Positions 43,805 through 52,529 of a DNA stretch of 64,000 nucleotides are shown one piece after another. Both the position numbers and the translations under genes were made by a program. The DNA is from Brevibacillus sp. DP1.3A (lineage in GTDB: Bacteria > Bacillota > Bacilli > Brevibacillales > Brevibacillaceae). The stretch covers positions 2,039,501 through 2,103,500 of the forward strand of contig NZ_CP085876.1 of assembly GCF_013284245.2 (NCBI RefSeq). The letters are read 5' to 3'. How positions within the stretch are numbered: the first letter of the stretch is position 1; each line of letters starts with the position of its first letter. The notes beneath the pieces are model-generated. The model was not told the origin of the DNA, searched no databases, and was given only the letters and a program-made list of their open reading frames with translations.

Positions 43805-45232
43805 TTATTCTCGGACCAGGTCATCTACCAGCCATCCTCCGCCGATTTCACCCAAGTAGTAACACTCCAGCGAATACGCTTGCAAATTCGAATAGCGGAT
43901 GTGTTCCGGGATAATGAATGCGGGATTTACGCCACCTGTTCCACCTGTGGGCGTTCCTCTCGTGATCCCGCGGAAAATGACCTTGATATTATAGTTCGGA
44001 AGATTGTACATGTTACTCAGTCTTTGAATAACCCTTTGCTTCAGATCGCCTAGCTCCTGAGCGGCTCTGTTTTCAGCGGTTGTGTACGGCCAAGGGTTTT
44101 CAGGATGATACTTTTGAATGACGATCACATATTCATCGAATTGATTCGTATCACGCCGTTTGTCCAATTGAGCGATTGCTTCGTGAATGCGGGCGTTAAT
44201 TTGTAAATCATCATGGGAGCTGATCGTCTTGATCTCCGTAGCAACGCGTTTATTCTTGTATAAATTGCTGGAATTATCCTCGTCCATCAAGTGGACTCCC
44301 GTGTCGTCGTTGTTGTCCTGCTTCTCCAAATAGCTGTAATCGATGTCAGGATCGTTATCCTTATCTTGACCGAAATATGGCGTGATCTCCTTTCCGAAAA
44401 GACGCTGTGCTTCTTCTAACTCTGTATAGTTTCCGCCTGTAACCGAGAAAATGTCGGAAATTTTGGAGTGCAGACTGTAGCTATACCGCACTTTGTCAAA
44501 GTAAGACAAGTAGTTTGTCTGGTCAAAAAGTTCATTGATTGTTCCTTCATGCAAATCATTGGTTTTCGCCACATGTTTCTTCCACATTCTGCGTGCATCT
44601 AACAAGGCTTCGTCCCACGTTCCTTGTATGATCGGGGATGATACAGAACTTGTTCCATCAGAGTCTGTGCTATCCAGCTTGGTACCAGAAGCCGCAAAAG
44701 ATCCGTAGCGATCAGCTTCTGCTTCCAGAGAGGGATCGTCATTGATGGGCAGGCTAGCATCCGGAACGTTCGCTTTTACCCGCCCTTGTCTTTGCTGGAC
44801 TACATGTGTCAGCTCATGACCGAGTAGCTGTTGACCGCTTTGCGTCTCCGGCTGATAGGTGCCCGGAGCAAAGTGAATGTCATTCCCTTGGGCGAAGGCA
44901 ACAGCCCCGATTTGGGAGGCGACAGACGATTCTGGATGAATCTGTACATCTGAAAAATCAGTGTGAAAAGCCTTCTCCATTTTTGTTTGGACGGAATCAG
45001 GGAGTGAGCGGCCGCTACCTGCCGATAAATTTTCCGATTTTTGCAAGGGAGTCCTCGACAACATGCGCTGCACAGCCTGATTGCCGAGAGTCTTTTGCAG
45101 AGAAAGGATGTGGGAAGAGTGACTCACCTTTCTTTGGACCTGGCTCGGCTGGAGCATGGGCCTGGAAATAGATGCTTTCGTTTTTTCATGAGTCGCATCC
45201 ATAGACGGCTTGCTAGATTCATAGCGTCGCAT
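43805..45232 (-). CDS. DUF4157 (eCIS-core) protein with nuclease-like C-terminus, putative eCIS effector
   Basis: A 475-residue protein. Residues about 78-165 form the DUF4157 domain (LPDSVQTKMEKAFHTDFSDVQIH, then the zincin-like GHELTHVVQQ with an HExxH-type site). This domain marks proteins associated with extracellular contractile injection systems and often lies in front of a toxin. The C-terminal 260 residues contain KRVATEIKTISS, with a preceding acidic VHLMDED, a pattern like the Asp...Glu-x-Lys core of PD-(D/E)xK or CdiA-type nucleases. No signal peptide is seen. It ends the leftward operon, 2 bases after the MORN gene, with GGGGGTG as ribosome site. Toxin identity is inferred. Confidence 0.72.
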   Translation of the reverse strand: MRRYESSKPSMDATHEKTKASISRPMLQPSQVQRKVSHSSHILSLQKTLGNQAVQRMLSRTPLQKSENLSAGSGRSLPDSVQTKMEKAFHTDFSDVQIHPESSVASQIGAVAFAQGNDIHFAPGTYQPETQSGQQLLGHELTHVVQQRQGRVKANVPDASLPINDDPSLEAEADRYGSFAASGTKLDSTDSDGTSSVSSPIIQGTWDEALLDARRMWKKHVAKTNDLHEGTINELFDQTNYLSYFDKVRYSYSLHSKISDIFSVTGGNYTELEEAQRLFGKEITPYFGQDKDNDPDIDYSYLEKQDNNDDTGVHLMDEDNSSNLYKNKRVATEIKTISSHDDLQINARIHEAIAQLDKRRDTNQFDEYVIVIQKYHPENPWPYTTAENRAAQELGDLKQRVIQRLSNMYNLPNYNIKVIFRGITRGTPTGGTGGVNPAFIIPEHIRYSNLQAYSLECYYLGEIGGGWLVDDLVRE

Positions 45233-45234
45233 TT

Positions 45235-46908
45235 TTACACCCCCGCTGCTTTTGTCACGTCCAATTGAACAGGTTCCTTTTGCTGTGCTTGATAGAAATA
45301 GAGATATAGATACGGGTCGACCAGATAGCTCGTGATAGCTCCAGTACGGTTAGAGTAGGTGGTAGACGTCTTGGGTAAAATGGCAGATTTGCTGTCGAGC
45401 TCGTTCCGATCTTCTTTGACGATAGAGATGACCTGTGGGTGATAGACGTGGACGGCAGTGACAATCTGCTTGCTAGGGTGTCCTGGTGCTGGTTCAAGTG
45501 TAAAAGCCATATTCATTTCGCGATAGGAAAGCTTCTCTGGTGATAAAGGTGCCTCTACTGTTGGCGAAGCCTCCGATGCTTTTTGATCCGTAGAAGGAGG
45601 GACAGCACCTTCGGCAATCTTCGGCGCGTCGTCGTCGGGCTTTCCCATAATCTCTTCCAGCTTGGTCCTGGAGATGCCGATGAATCCTGGCAAATAAATA
45701 CGTCCTTCGCGGAAGTACCCCTTATATAAAGGCAAGCCTTCCTTGTCGTAGAGCACCCCGATGCCGTCGTAGGCACCTGCCCGAAATTGCCCTTGATACA
45801 ATAGAGCGTCTTCGGCAGAACGAAGCTCTCCCGTTCCATGATAATGCCCTTCGGTAAAGCCGCCTTTATACAGCGTTACGCCACTTGCATCACGAAGCTC
45901 GCCCTGCCCGTGATAAACACCCAGCAAAAAATCACCTTGATAGACGATACTGCCACTGGTGGAGAATTTGGTTCCAGCTCCATTGAAGTGTCCATTTCGA
46001 AAATGACCTTCATACACGAGCTTGCCATCCCTATCAAAAAAACTTCCGGTTCCATTGTATCTGCCGTCCACAAATTGCCCCTTGTACTGCACGAGCCCGT
46101 TTTCGTAGTAATCGGTACCTTCACCGCCGTAGAAGCCATTGTCAAACAGTCCGTCGTAGAGTAGCTTTCCATCCTTCGTAAAAAGCCTGCCAGCTCCGCT
46201 GTACATGCCGTTTTTAAAAGCGCCCTCGTATTTGATTGCGCCGTTTGTGTACAATTCCTGACCGGCTCCATCCAGCTTCCCATTTTTGAAATTTCCCTGA
46301 AAAATGACTTGCTGGTTGTGGTTGTACAACGCTCCCTGACCAGCGTAAACGCCATTTTCAAACCCACCTTGATAGACGAGAACGCCTTTCTGGTATCCTT
46401 TGCCTAAGCCTTGCGGAGTGCCACTATTGAACTCGCCGTTGTATAGAAGCTTCCCTTTGTCGTCATAGAGCTCGCCTTTTCCGTCATACAGACCATCCAC
46501 GAGCTGACCAGAATAGATCATCGTGCCTTCCGGGTTGTAGATGATCGCTAGACCCGTGTCGGAAATCTGTTGATTGGGAGTTTTTAGATGAATGACGATG
46601 GGACGTTGCAAAAAGTGGTTAAGCGCATCGGGAGGATTGATGAACAGGAAGTAGACCAGGACAAGGAGGAATAGTCCTGTCAAAATGAGAAAGCGTTTGG
46701 CGATGTAAAAACGGCCGAAATGCACGTAATCGTTGAGTGAAGTTTCTTTTTTGGTGAACAGTCCGGCAATGCCGTTCTTGATCCAGTCGAGGGCTTGCTT
46801 GGGGAGGGCGGCTCCTTTTTTTATCCAATCCTGTACCCATTTTTTGAGCGGATTGGTGAGCGGGTCGACAATCGTTTGTTCTGTTAGCTTTTGGAGTTGT
46901 TTGTCCAT
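45235..46908 (-). CDS. Membrane-anchored MORN-repeat protein of the eCIS locus
   Basis: A 557-residue protein. Residues 1-70 are amphipathic and cytoplasmic, and one membrane helix (FLILTGLFLLVLVYFLFI) lies at about 71-88. Twelve MORN-type units of about 23 residues follow (consensus LVYxGxFxxGxYxGxGxLYxxxGK, about 130-405). A C-terminal region of 150 residues ends with a predicted beta-rich domain. MORN repeats form elongated beta hairpins that bind lipids or proteins. Flanked by the DUF4280 and DUF4157 genes in one operon, it may tether the injection particle to the membrane or hold cargo. Function unproven. ATG 46908 follows AGGGAGG. Confidence 0.8.
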   Translation of the reverse strand: MDKQLQKLTEQTIVDPLTNPLKKWVQDWIKKGAALPKQALDWIKNGIAGLFTKKETSLNDYVHFGRFYIAKRFLILTGLFLLVLVYFLFINPPDALNHFLQRPIVIHLKTPNQQISDTGLAIIYNPEGTMIYSGQLVDGLYDGKGELYDDKGKLLYNGEFNSGTPQGLGKGYQKGVLVYQGGFENGVYAGQGALYNHNQQVIFQGNFKNGKLDGAGQELYTNGAIKYEGAFKNGMYSGAGRLFTKDGKLLYDGLFDNGFYGGEGTDYYENGLVQYKGQFVDGRYNGTGSFFDRDGKLVYEGHFRNGHFNGAGTKFSTSGSIVYQGDFLLGVYHGQGELRDASGVTLYKGGFTEGHYHGTGELRSAEDALLYQGQFRAGAYDGIGVLYDKEGLPLYKGYFREGRIYLPGFIGISRTKLEEIMGKPDDDAPKIAEGAVPPSTDQKASEASPTVEAPLSPEKLSYREMNMAFTLEPAPGHPSKQIVTAVHVYHPQVISIVKEDRNELDSKSAILPKTSTTYSNRTGAITSYLVDPYLYLYFYQAQQKEPVQLDVTKAAGV

Positions 46909-46926
46909 ATGTTTCCTCCCTATCTG

Positions 46927-47313
46927 TCAGGGAACCTGAATCGTTGCTTGACCGGGGTTCGTGATCTGGATGACGCCACCCCAGCTGCACATGAGCTTGG
47001 AGGTTTGATTGAGGGCAGGCATGTTGGCGACGAGAACAGTAGGGGAGCCAGGAACCCAAGGGGCGGCAGTGACAGGAACGCAGGGGACGGGAGTGAAAAC
47101 GCCCAGCTTCGCCGCTGTGGCTGCTGCGACCTGAGGGTTGGACATCGTATTGCACATTCCGAATGGAAGGACGTTTACCATCGGTTTATTGTCCATGATG
47201 TTTGCGATCGGCATACTGGTAGTGACGCGATTCATCGGGAGCACCATGAGTGAACTGGGAGCTGCGCCGAAGCTGCACTGCAGCATGGCTCCTCCGCAGA
47301 CGAGTTGTCCCAT
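46927..47313 (-). CDS. DUF4280 PAAR-like spike-tip protein
   Basis: A 128-residue protein matching the DUF4280 pattern. It has GQLVCGGAMLQCSFG at the start, repeated Pro/Gly/Met-rich strands, PQVAAATAAKLG, PCVPVTAAPWVPGSPTVLVANMPAL, and a terminal LMCSWGGVIQITNPGQATI. The scattered cysteines are typical. PAAR and PAAR-like proteins cap the central spike of contractile systems and can carry cargo. ATG 47313 follows AAAGGAGTT; the longer frame adds an unrelated hydrophobic stretch and was rejected. It is the first gene of the leftward operon, divergent from the receptor gene. Confidence 0.85.
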   Translation of the reverse strand: MGQLVCGGAMLQCSFGAAPSSLMVLPMNRVTTSMPIANIMDNKPMVNVLPFGMCNTMSNPQVAAATAAKLGVFTPVPCVPVTAAPWVPGSPTVLVANMPALNQTSKLMCSWGGVIQITNPGQATIQVP

Positions 47314-47483
47314 GAAGCCAACTCCTTTACATAAGTCATCTGGTAAGATATTGAAAATCAATCTGTATAGTAGTATAAATGTCAAATAGAGAAGATGTAT
47401 AGCGAAATTTGTAATTTTTAGTATAATGTTGCTTGGTATCATTTTCGAAAATACGTTTTCGAGAGATGGGAGAACCGCAAACG

Positions 47484-50240
47484 ATGGGAAATAACAAGAA
47501 GTATTCCTGGTTGACCGGACTGCTGATTGTATTTGTTGGGATCGGCTTGCTGCTCGTTTGGAACGTGGATAGAAGCGGGAAGCAGGACATACCGTTTCAA
47601 GGGATCGACAGCATAGCGGTCAATAGTCAAAAGGATGTCGTCCTCATAACGGATGGATACCAAAAGCTGACTAGCCTGTACCCCGATCGGTCGCTAAGGT
47701 ACCAGCAAGTGCTGGAGCAAAATCCAGAAGAAGGCTTGGAAAATTTCACAGAGGTAGCCATCGACGAAGAAGGATATGCGTACGTGCTGATCACAAAGCT
47801 CGATAGCTTTGGCTTGCGGACCGTATCTGAGAGAATCGTGCGAATGTCGCCAGATGGAGAAATGGTACAAGTCGTGTATGAAGATTCATACGGAGCGAAC
47901 AGCTCGTACAAGCGAATTGGCAAGGTACGCTCCCTGCAAGTTGCGAAAGATCGTCTTTATTTCTATGTTTATCAACACCCTGAAGTGATTGCCTATCAAT
48001 TTGTACCCTCTGGTTCACCCCCCACACAACTCTATCAAATCCAATTGCCTAATGAAGTATACGTAAATGAAATCACAGGAGTAGACCCGCGGCATACCTA
48101 TATCACTACGAAGCGCGGAGCGGTTTTCCAGGTCGACGTTCCCCAAGGAAGCGGGGAAGCTCAAGTGAAAGGTCCGCTCTACAGTCACTCCGAACGGTCC
48201 GAAAAAAATAATACCGCCCCCAATCATGTAAAAGTGGGGCCAGCAGGTCGTCTCCTTTTCTACAATTCCGATCAAAATGTCATTGAACGCTTCGATCCCG
48301 CACATCCAGATGAAATCGCCTTGATGGTGCCTTCCAAAACATTCGAGCAGATCAAGTCGAGCGATAGCAGTGCCTTAACGGCGTTTGCTGTAACTCCCAA
48401 TTATGAGTTCGTAGTGGCCACTGATAGTCAGCTCGCCTTCTTGGATCAACAAGGAAATGTGATGACCAAGCTCTCTTCCCCGTCTGTATCCGAAATAGAT
48501 CGCTTGAAGGAATGGACCTGGTGGACAGGATTGGGTGTGGACATTCTCCTGTTTTGTGTCATTCAGTTTCTGTTGTTTCGCCTTTTCCGGATTCCGTTGA
48601 TTATCAAGCAAACGATTGTGATAGCCCCACTCGTTGTTGTCCCCGTATTCCTTCAACTGGAGGGAACGAAGCTGACCTTCGCGTTTATGGAGCAGGAAAA
48701 TCAAACCGATCTTCGTCTCCAAGCCTATGTCATTTCTACTCTGATCGAAGGGGACAAGCTAGATGGAATCAACGGAGCCATTGATTACATGAATGCGGAT
48801 TATCAAGCAGTACAGGCCAACCTGAAAAAACTGGAGGTCCCAGATGATGTGCATGTGAACAGGGGGCTGTACAAAACGATTTACAAATACAAAGATGGCG
48901 AATTGTTTCTCATGATGGATGACAATGACAGCGCAGAAGTGTTTGAGAATGTGCCCATTGATGACGAGTTTCGCAGTGTGGTCATGAAACGGGAGATCGT
49001 CTCCGGTAAAGCACAGGATCGGACAGGCTACTGGATGTACGCGATGGCCCCGATATACAACTCCTCCGGCAAGCTATCGGGTGTGTTGGAGCTGGGCAGA
49101 GAAATGAACGGGGTCCGCATACAGCACAACGAAATGTCCCGAGAGCTCGGCCGCGGCGCTGCGCTGGTCTGGTCGATTTGTGCGAGTCTATTTTTCCTTT
49201 TCTCGTGGCTGACATACCGAAACATCCGCAATCTGCAAACGAACGTCTCCGATATGGGAAAAGGCGACTACAGTGTCGTGGCCAGGGTTCGTTCCATGGA
49301 TGAAATTCAAAAGCTGGCAGAAAGCTTCAACCAAATGGCTAAGCGCATTCGTCAGTACATTTCGAATATCACGAGGATGAGCGAGGCGAACAATCGCTTT
49401 GTGCCACAGCAGTTTATCCATTTTCTCGGGAAGGAAAGCATACTCGACGTGGAGCTGGGTGATCAGGTGGAGCGGGAAATGGCGATTATGCGGATGAGTC
49501 TGCAATCGTTTCATGCCATCTCTCATCGTCTGCGACCAGATACGACTTTCCGCGTCATCAATGCGTTTCTCAAGCGGTTTGCTCCAATTGTGAACGAGAA
49601 TCAAGGAATGATTACTGAATATCTCGATCCCGGCGTGCTTGCCGTTTATCCAAAAGAGGCGAAAGACGCGTTGGATGCGGCGGTACAGATGCGCCGTACG
49701 TTAGCGGACTATAACGAGCAACGGGCGGAAAAAGGATACGAGCCGATTGAATTGCGGGTGGCTCTGCATCACGGTCCGCTGATGCTCGGGATTATTGGCG
49801 AGGCGACGCGGTTAGAGGCTGCGATTATATCGGATCACGTCCGCGTGGTGGAGAAAATGGAAAAGATGGCGGAAACGCTCGGAGCCTGCATCCTGATGTC
49901 CGATTCGCTATTTGCCGAGATGGGAGAGAGCACGACGTACCGATATCGTGATTTAGGCTGGGTGCATATTGAGGGAGAGGCTCAGCCGATGCATTTGTAC
50001 GACGTATACGAGGGAGACGCTGCCCAGATTCGCGCGCACAAGGAGGAGACGAAGGAATTGTTTGAGCAAGCGATTGCGATGTATCAAAATGGGAGGTTTC
50101 ACGATGCACGCTCCGCTTTTCTGTCCGTCATCAAGCAAAACCGCTGGGATCAGGCGGCGCGACAGTATTTCTACTTATGTGACGAATACGCCCAAAAAGG
50201 GGCCGAACGTGATTGGTCTGGCGAGTTGAAAATATCGTAG
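47484..50240 (+). CDS. Membrane receptor with HAMP and degenerate cyclase domain (eCIS-linked)
   Basis: A 918-residue protein. TM1 (about 9-28) leads to a beta-propeller-like region (about 35-345) exported outside. Two helices (about 355-400) precede a Cache-like extracytoplasmic stretch (about 410-550), and a last helix (about 560-580) leads to HAMP (about 582-635). A class III nucleotide-cyclase fold (about 645-840) and a TPR-like tail follow. The catalytic residues are missing: the first metal Asp aligns with Ser (MAIMRMSLQSF), the second with Pro (EYLDPGVLAVY), and the purine-site Asn region is changed. It is therefore probably a pseudo-cyclase that signals by binding. ATG 47484 has GGGAG upstream; 47466 is possible. 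Confidence 0.8.
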   Translation: MGNNKKYSWLTGLLIVFVGIGLLLVWNVDRSGKQDIPFQGIDSIAVNSQKDVVLITDGYQKLTSLYPDRSLRYQQVLEQNPEEGLENFTEVAIDEEGYAYVLITKLDSFGLRTVSERIVRMSPDGEMVQVVYEDSYGANSSYKRIGKVRSLQVAKDRLYFYVYQHPEVIAYQFVPSGSPPTQLYQIQLPNEVYVNEITGVDPRHTYITTKRGAVFQVDVPQGSGEAQVKGPLYSHSERSEKNNTAPNHVKVGPAGRLLFYNSDQNVIERFDPAHPDEIALMVPSKTFEQIKSSDSSALTAFAVTPNYEFVVATDSQLAFLDQQGNVMTKLSSPSVSEIDRLKEWTWWTGLGVDILLFCVIQFLLFRLFRIPLIIKQTIVIAPLVVVPVFLQLEGTKLTFAFMEQENQTDLRLQAYVISTLIEGDKLDGINGAIDYMNADYQAVQANLKKLEVPDDVHVNRGLYKTIYKYKDGELFLMMDDNDSAEVFENVPIDDEFRSVVMKREIVSGKAQDRTGYWMYAMAPIYNSSGKLSGVLELGREMNGVRIQHNEMSRELGRGAALVWSICASLFFLFSWLTYRNIRNLQTNVSDMGKGDYSVVARVRSMDEIQKLAESFNQMAKRIRQYISNITRMSEANNRFVPQQFIHFLGKESILDVELGDQVEREMAIMRMSLQSFHAISHRLRPDTTFRVINAFLKRFAPIVNENQGMITEYLDPGVLAVYPKEAKDALDAAVQMRRTLADYNEQRAEKGYEPIELRVALHHGPLMLGIIGEATRLEAAIISDHVRVVEKMEKMAETLGACILMSDSLFAEMGESTTYRYRDLGWVHIEGEAQPMHLYDVYEGDAAQIRAHKEETKELFEQAIAMYQNGRFHDARSAFLSVIKQNRWDQAARQYFYLCDEYAQKGAERDWSGELKIS

Positions 50241-50258
50241 GAGCGGTGAAAAAGCGAA

Positions 50259-52415
50259 ATGACGAGTCCCGAACCGAATCACAACCAGTGGAACTATTAC
50301 GAAGAAATGCTTCGATGGCTGGATATTCATCTGATGCGCTTGCTGGCTGTCCGAGCACAGCAGGGAGATGATTATCCGCTCGATCAAATGAGGGGGGTGA
50401 TTGTCACAGAGGAAGAAGTCGTGCAATTGCTCGAGGCAGCCCCGCCAGCAACGCAGCTATGGGAAGCTTTCACAGAGCGGGTGGCGGCATGTGAAGAACG
50501 ACTTCATGCCCTGCGCATGCAAGAAGCAAGTAGCATACCGATTCTGGCAGTAGCAGATACTTTTTCACTCAACCGCTTCGAGTTGGGATGTTTATTTCTT
50601 TGCCTGGCAGTCGAGCTGGATCGGAAGTACGAAAAGCTGTTTGGCTACCTCCTCGATGATATTACGTGCAAGTCGCCTACTCCCGAATTGGCGATGCAGC
50701 TATTTTGCCGAACAGCGACCGAGAGATTAGAGGCATGGACAGCGTTTACGCAAAAAAGCAAGCTGGGCCGACTGCTGCTTTTTACCGAGGGGGATGTGGG
50801 CGGAAGTGGCTCTTGGCTCTCTCGGCCGTTAAAGCTGGATGAACGTATGCTGCACTTTTTGACGACGAAGGATGGAGGTGATGCCAGTCTGCAGCCTTGG
50901 CTATCCTGGAGTTTACCAGATCAAGAGTTGGAACCATTGGTAGGGGAGAGCGCGATACATTTGCAGGAGCGCTTTGAAACATTGTGGGAAACGACAGGAG
51001 CAGATTCAGAGCGGCTTCTCCTGCATTTGCATGGTCCGACTGGCGTTGGCAAAAGGCATCGAGTCAAGCATCTGTTTCATCGCGTCAGGCGACCGGTGCT
51101 GTTCGTTGATGCAGAACGCTTGATCCGCGAGGAAGCTTTTTCACGAAGATTACAGCAGGTCATGCGGGAGGTTCAGCTGCGTCAGGGTGTGCTGTGCTTG
51201 CACCAATTCGAGGTTTTTCTGACAGAAGAGGTACAAACTGCTGGGCGCAAGCAGCTGGTGATGGATGAACTCGAAAGCTTTTCAGGCCCCATTGGGATTG
51301 TAGCGAAAAGTCAATGGAAGCCGGAAAACGCTCTGGGGAAGCGGATTTGGCTGGAAATGGAGGTGTCTGGTCCAGATGAAACGGAAAGGAGGCGATTATG
51401 GGAGACGGGCAGTGCGGGCATGAGCTTTTCTCAAGAGATTGACGTAGGCGTTTTAGCAGGGAAATTCAAGCTGAATGCCGGGCAAATCAACCAGGCGCTT
51501 CACAGAGCAAATGAAATGGCGATGCAGACGAAAGACAGGATCATTACGAAAACGCACCTCCATGAAGCTTGCTTCCTGCAAATGAGACATGCGCTAGAAA
51601 AGCACGCCACACGATTGAGCCCCAAATACAGCTGGGAAGATCTGATTTTGCCCGAGGAGCAACTGACTTTGTTGCGAAACGCCTGCAATCAGGTGACCTA
51701 TCGAAATGTTGTTTTGGGAGAGTGGGGCTTTGGGCGAAAGCTCTCTTATGGTAAGGGCGTCAGCATGTTGTTTGCAGGCCCTCCGGGTACGGGCAAGACG
51801 ATGTCCGCGGAAGTCGTGGCAAACGAACTGGGTCTGGAGCTTTTTAAAATTGACCTGTCGCAGGTGATCAGCAAGTACATTGGGGAGACGGAAAAAAACC
51901 TCCACCACATCTTCTCAGAAGCGAAAATCGGCAATGCCATCCTTTTCTTCGATGAAGCCGATGCCCTTTTTGGCAAGCGCTCAGAAGTCAAAGATTCGCA
52001 TGACAAATACGCGAATGTGGAAACAGCCTACTTGCTGCAAAAAATGGAGGAGTACGAAGGGGTCTCCATTTTGGCGACGAATCTTCTGCAAAATTTTGAC
52101 GAGGCCTTCATGCGCAGAATCAACTACGTGGTGAAGTTTCCTTTTCCCGAACCGTTCTATCGCGAAGAAATATGGCGCAGTATGTTCCCGGTCGATACAC
52201 CGCGAGCTGCTGACATCGATTTTGAGTTTCTCGCGTCCAAGCTGCACATTGCTGGGGGCGGGATCAAAAATGTGGTTCTCGCTGCCTCTTTCTTGGCTGC
52301 ATCGGAAGGCAGGCCCGTTTCCATGAGTCATTTGATCGCGGCTGCAAAGCAGGAGTTAAAAAAGACGGGTAAGCTGCTATTGAAAGAGGATTTGGGGGAG
52401 TATGCCAACAAGTAG
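50259..52415 (+). CDS. Afp15/Pvc15-like AAA+ ATPase of contractile injection systems
   Basis: A 718-residue protein with two AAA modules. The first (about 245-410) has a weak P-loop GPTGVGKR and no clear Walker B, so it is probably inactive. The second (about 480-700) is intact: GPPGTGKTMSAEVVANELG, ILFFDEADALFGKRSEVKDSHDKYANVET, ILATNLLQNFDEAFMRR. The N-terminal 240 residues are helical. In Afp and PVC clusters the equivalent ATPase acts in particle assembly, late release or cargo loading. It starts 18 bases after the receptor gene behind GTAGGAGCGG, so the two are probably cotranscribed. Confidence 0.9.
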   Translation: MTSPEPNHNQWNYYEEMLRWLDIHLMRLLAVRAQQGDDYPLDQMRGVIVTEEEVVQLLEAAPPATQLWEAFTERVAACEERLHALRMQEASSIPILAVADTFSLNRFELGCLFLCLAVELDRKYEKLFGYLLDDITCKSPTPELAMQLFCRTATERLEAWTAFTQKSKLGRLLLFTEGDVGGSGSWLSRPLKLDERMLHFLTTKDGGDASLQPWLSWSLPDQELEPLVGESAIHLQERFETLWETTGADSERLLLHLHGPTGVGKRHRVKHLFHRVRRPVLFVDAERLIREEAFSRRLQQVMREVQLRQGVLCLHQFEVFLTEEVQTAGRKQLVMDELESFSGPIGIVAKSQWKPENALGKRIWLEMEVSGPDETERRRLWETGSAGMSFSQEIDVGVLAGKFKLNAGQINQALHRANEMAMQTKDRIITKTHLHEACFLQMRHALEKHATRLSPKYSWEDLILPEEQLTLLRNACNQVTYRNVVLGEWGFGRKLSYGKGVSMLFAGPPGTGKTMSAEVVANELGLELFKIDLSQVISKYIGETEKNLHHIFSEAKIGNAILFFDEADALFGKRSEVKDSHDKYANVETAYLLQKMEEYEGVSILATNLLQNFDEAFMRRINYVVKFPFPEPFYREEIWRSMFPVDTPRAADIDFEFLASKLHIAGGGIKNVVLAASFLAASEGRPVSMSHLIAAAKQELKKTGKLLLKEDLGEYANK

Positions 52416-52483
52416 TGCGTATCGAGGAAAATATGTAATTTTACAAAATTAGATAAAAATTCATGTAAAACCATTAATTTCAA

Positions 52484-52492
52484 TGTTATGAT
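52484..52492 (+). promoter_or_regulatory. Candidate extended -10 promoter for the tail operon
   Basis: TGTTATGAT fits an extended -10 (TGn-TATGAT) in an AT-rich 110-base gap. The -35 (TGTAAA) is poor. It would place the start about 30 bases before the DUF4255 reading frame. Confidence 0.35.
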
Positions 52493-52529
52493 AGGGATAT
52501 TCTGTCAAATAATGTCGAGGTGAACGGGT

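Noticed and set aside
43805..47313. Interpretation of the leftward operon as a type VI or polymorphic toxin-immunity system
   Set aside because: No immunity-like small gene follows the toxin candidate and no type VI membrane complex genes are present; the eCIS context explains the parts better.
47314..47483. TATAAT at 47422 as promoter of the receptor gene
   Set aside because: The -10 is perfect but no -35 or extended -10 is present, and the gap is AT-rich enough for chance matches; left as an unproven possibility.
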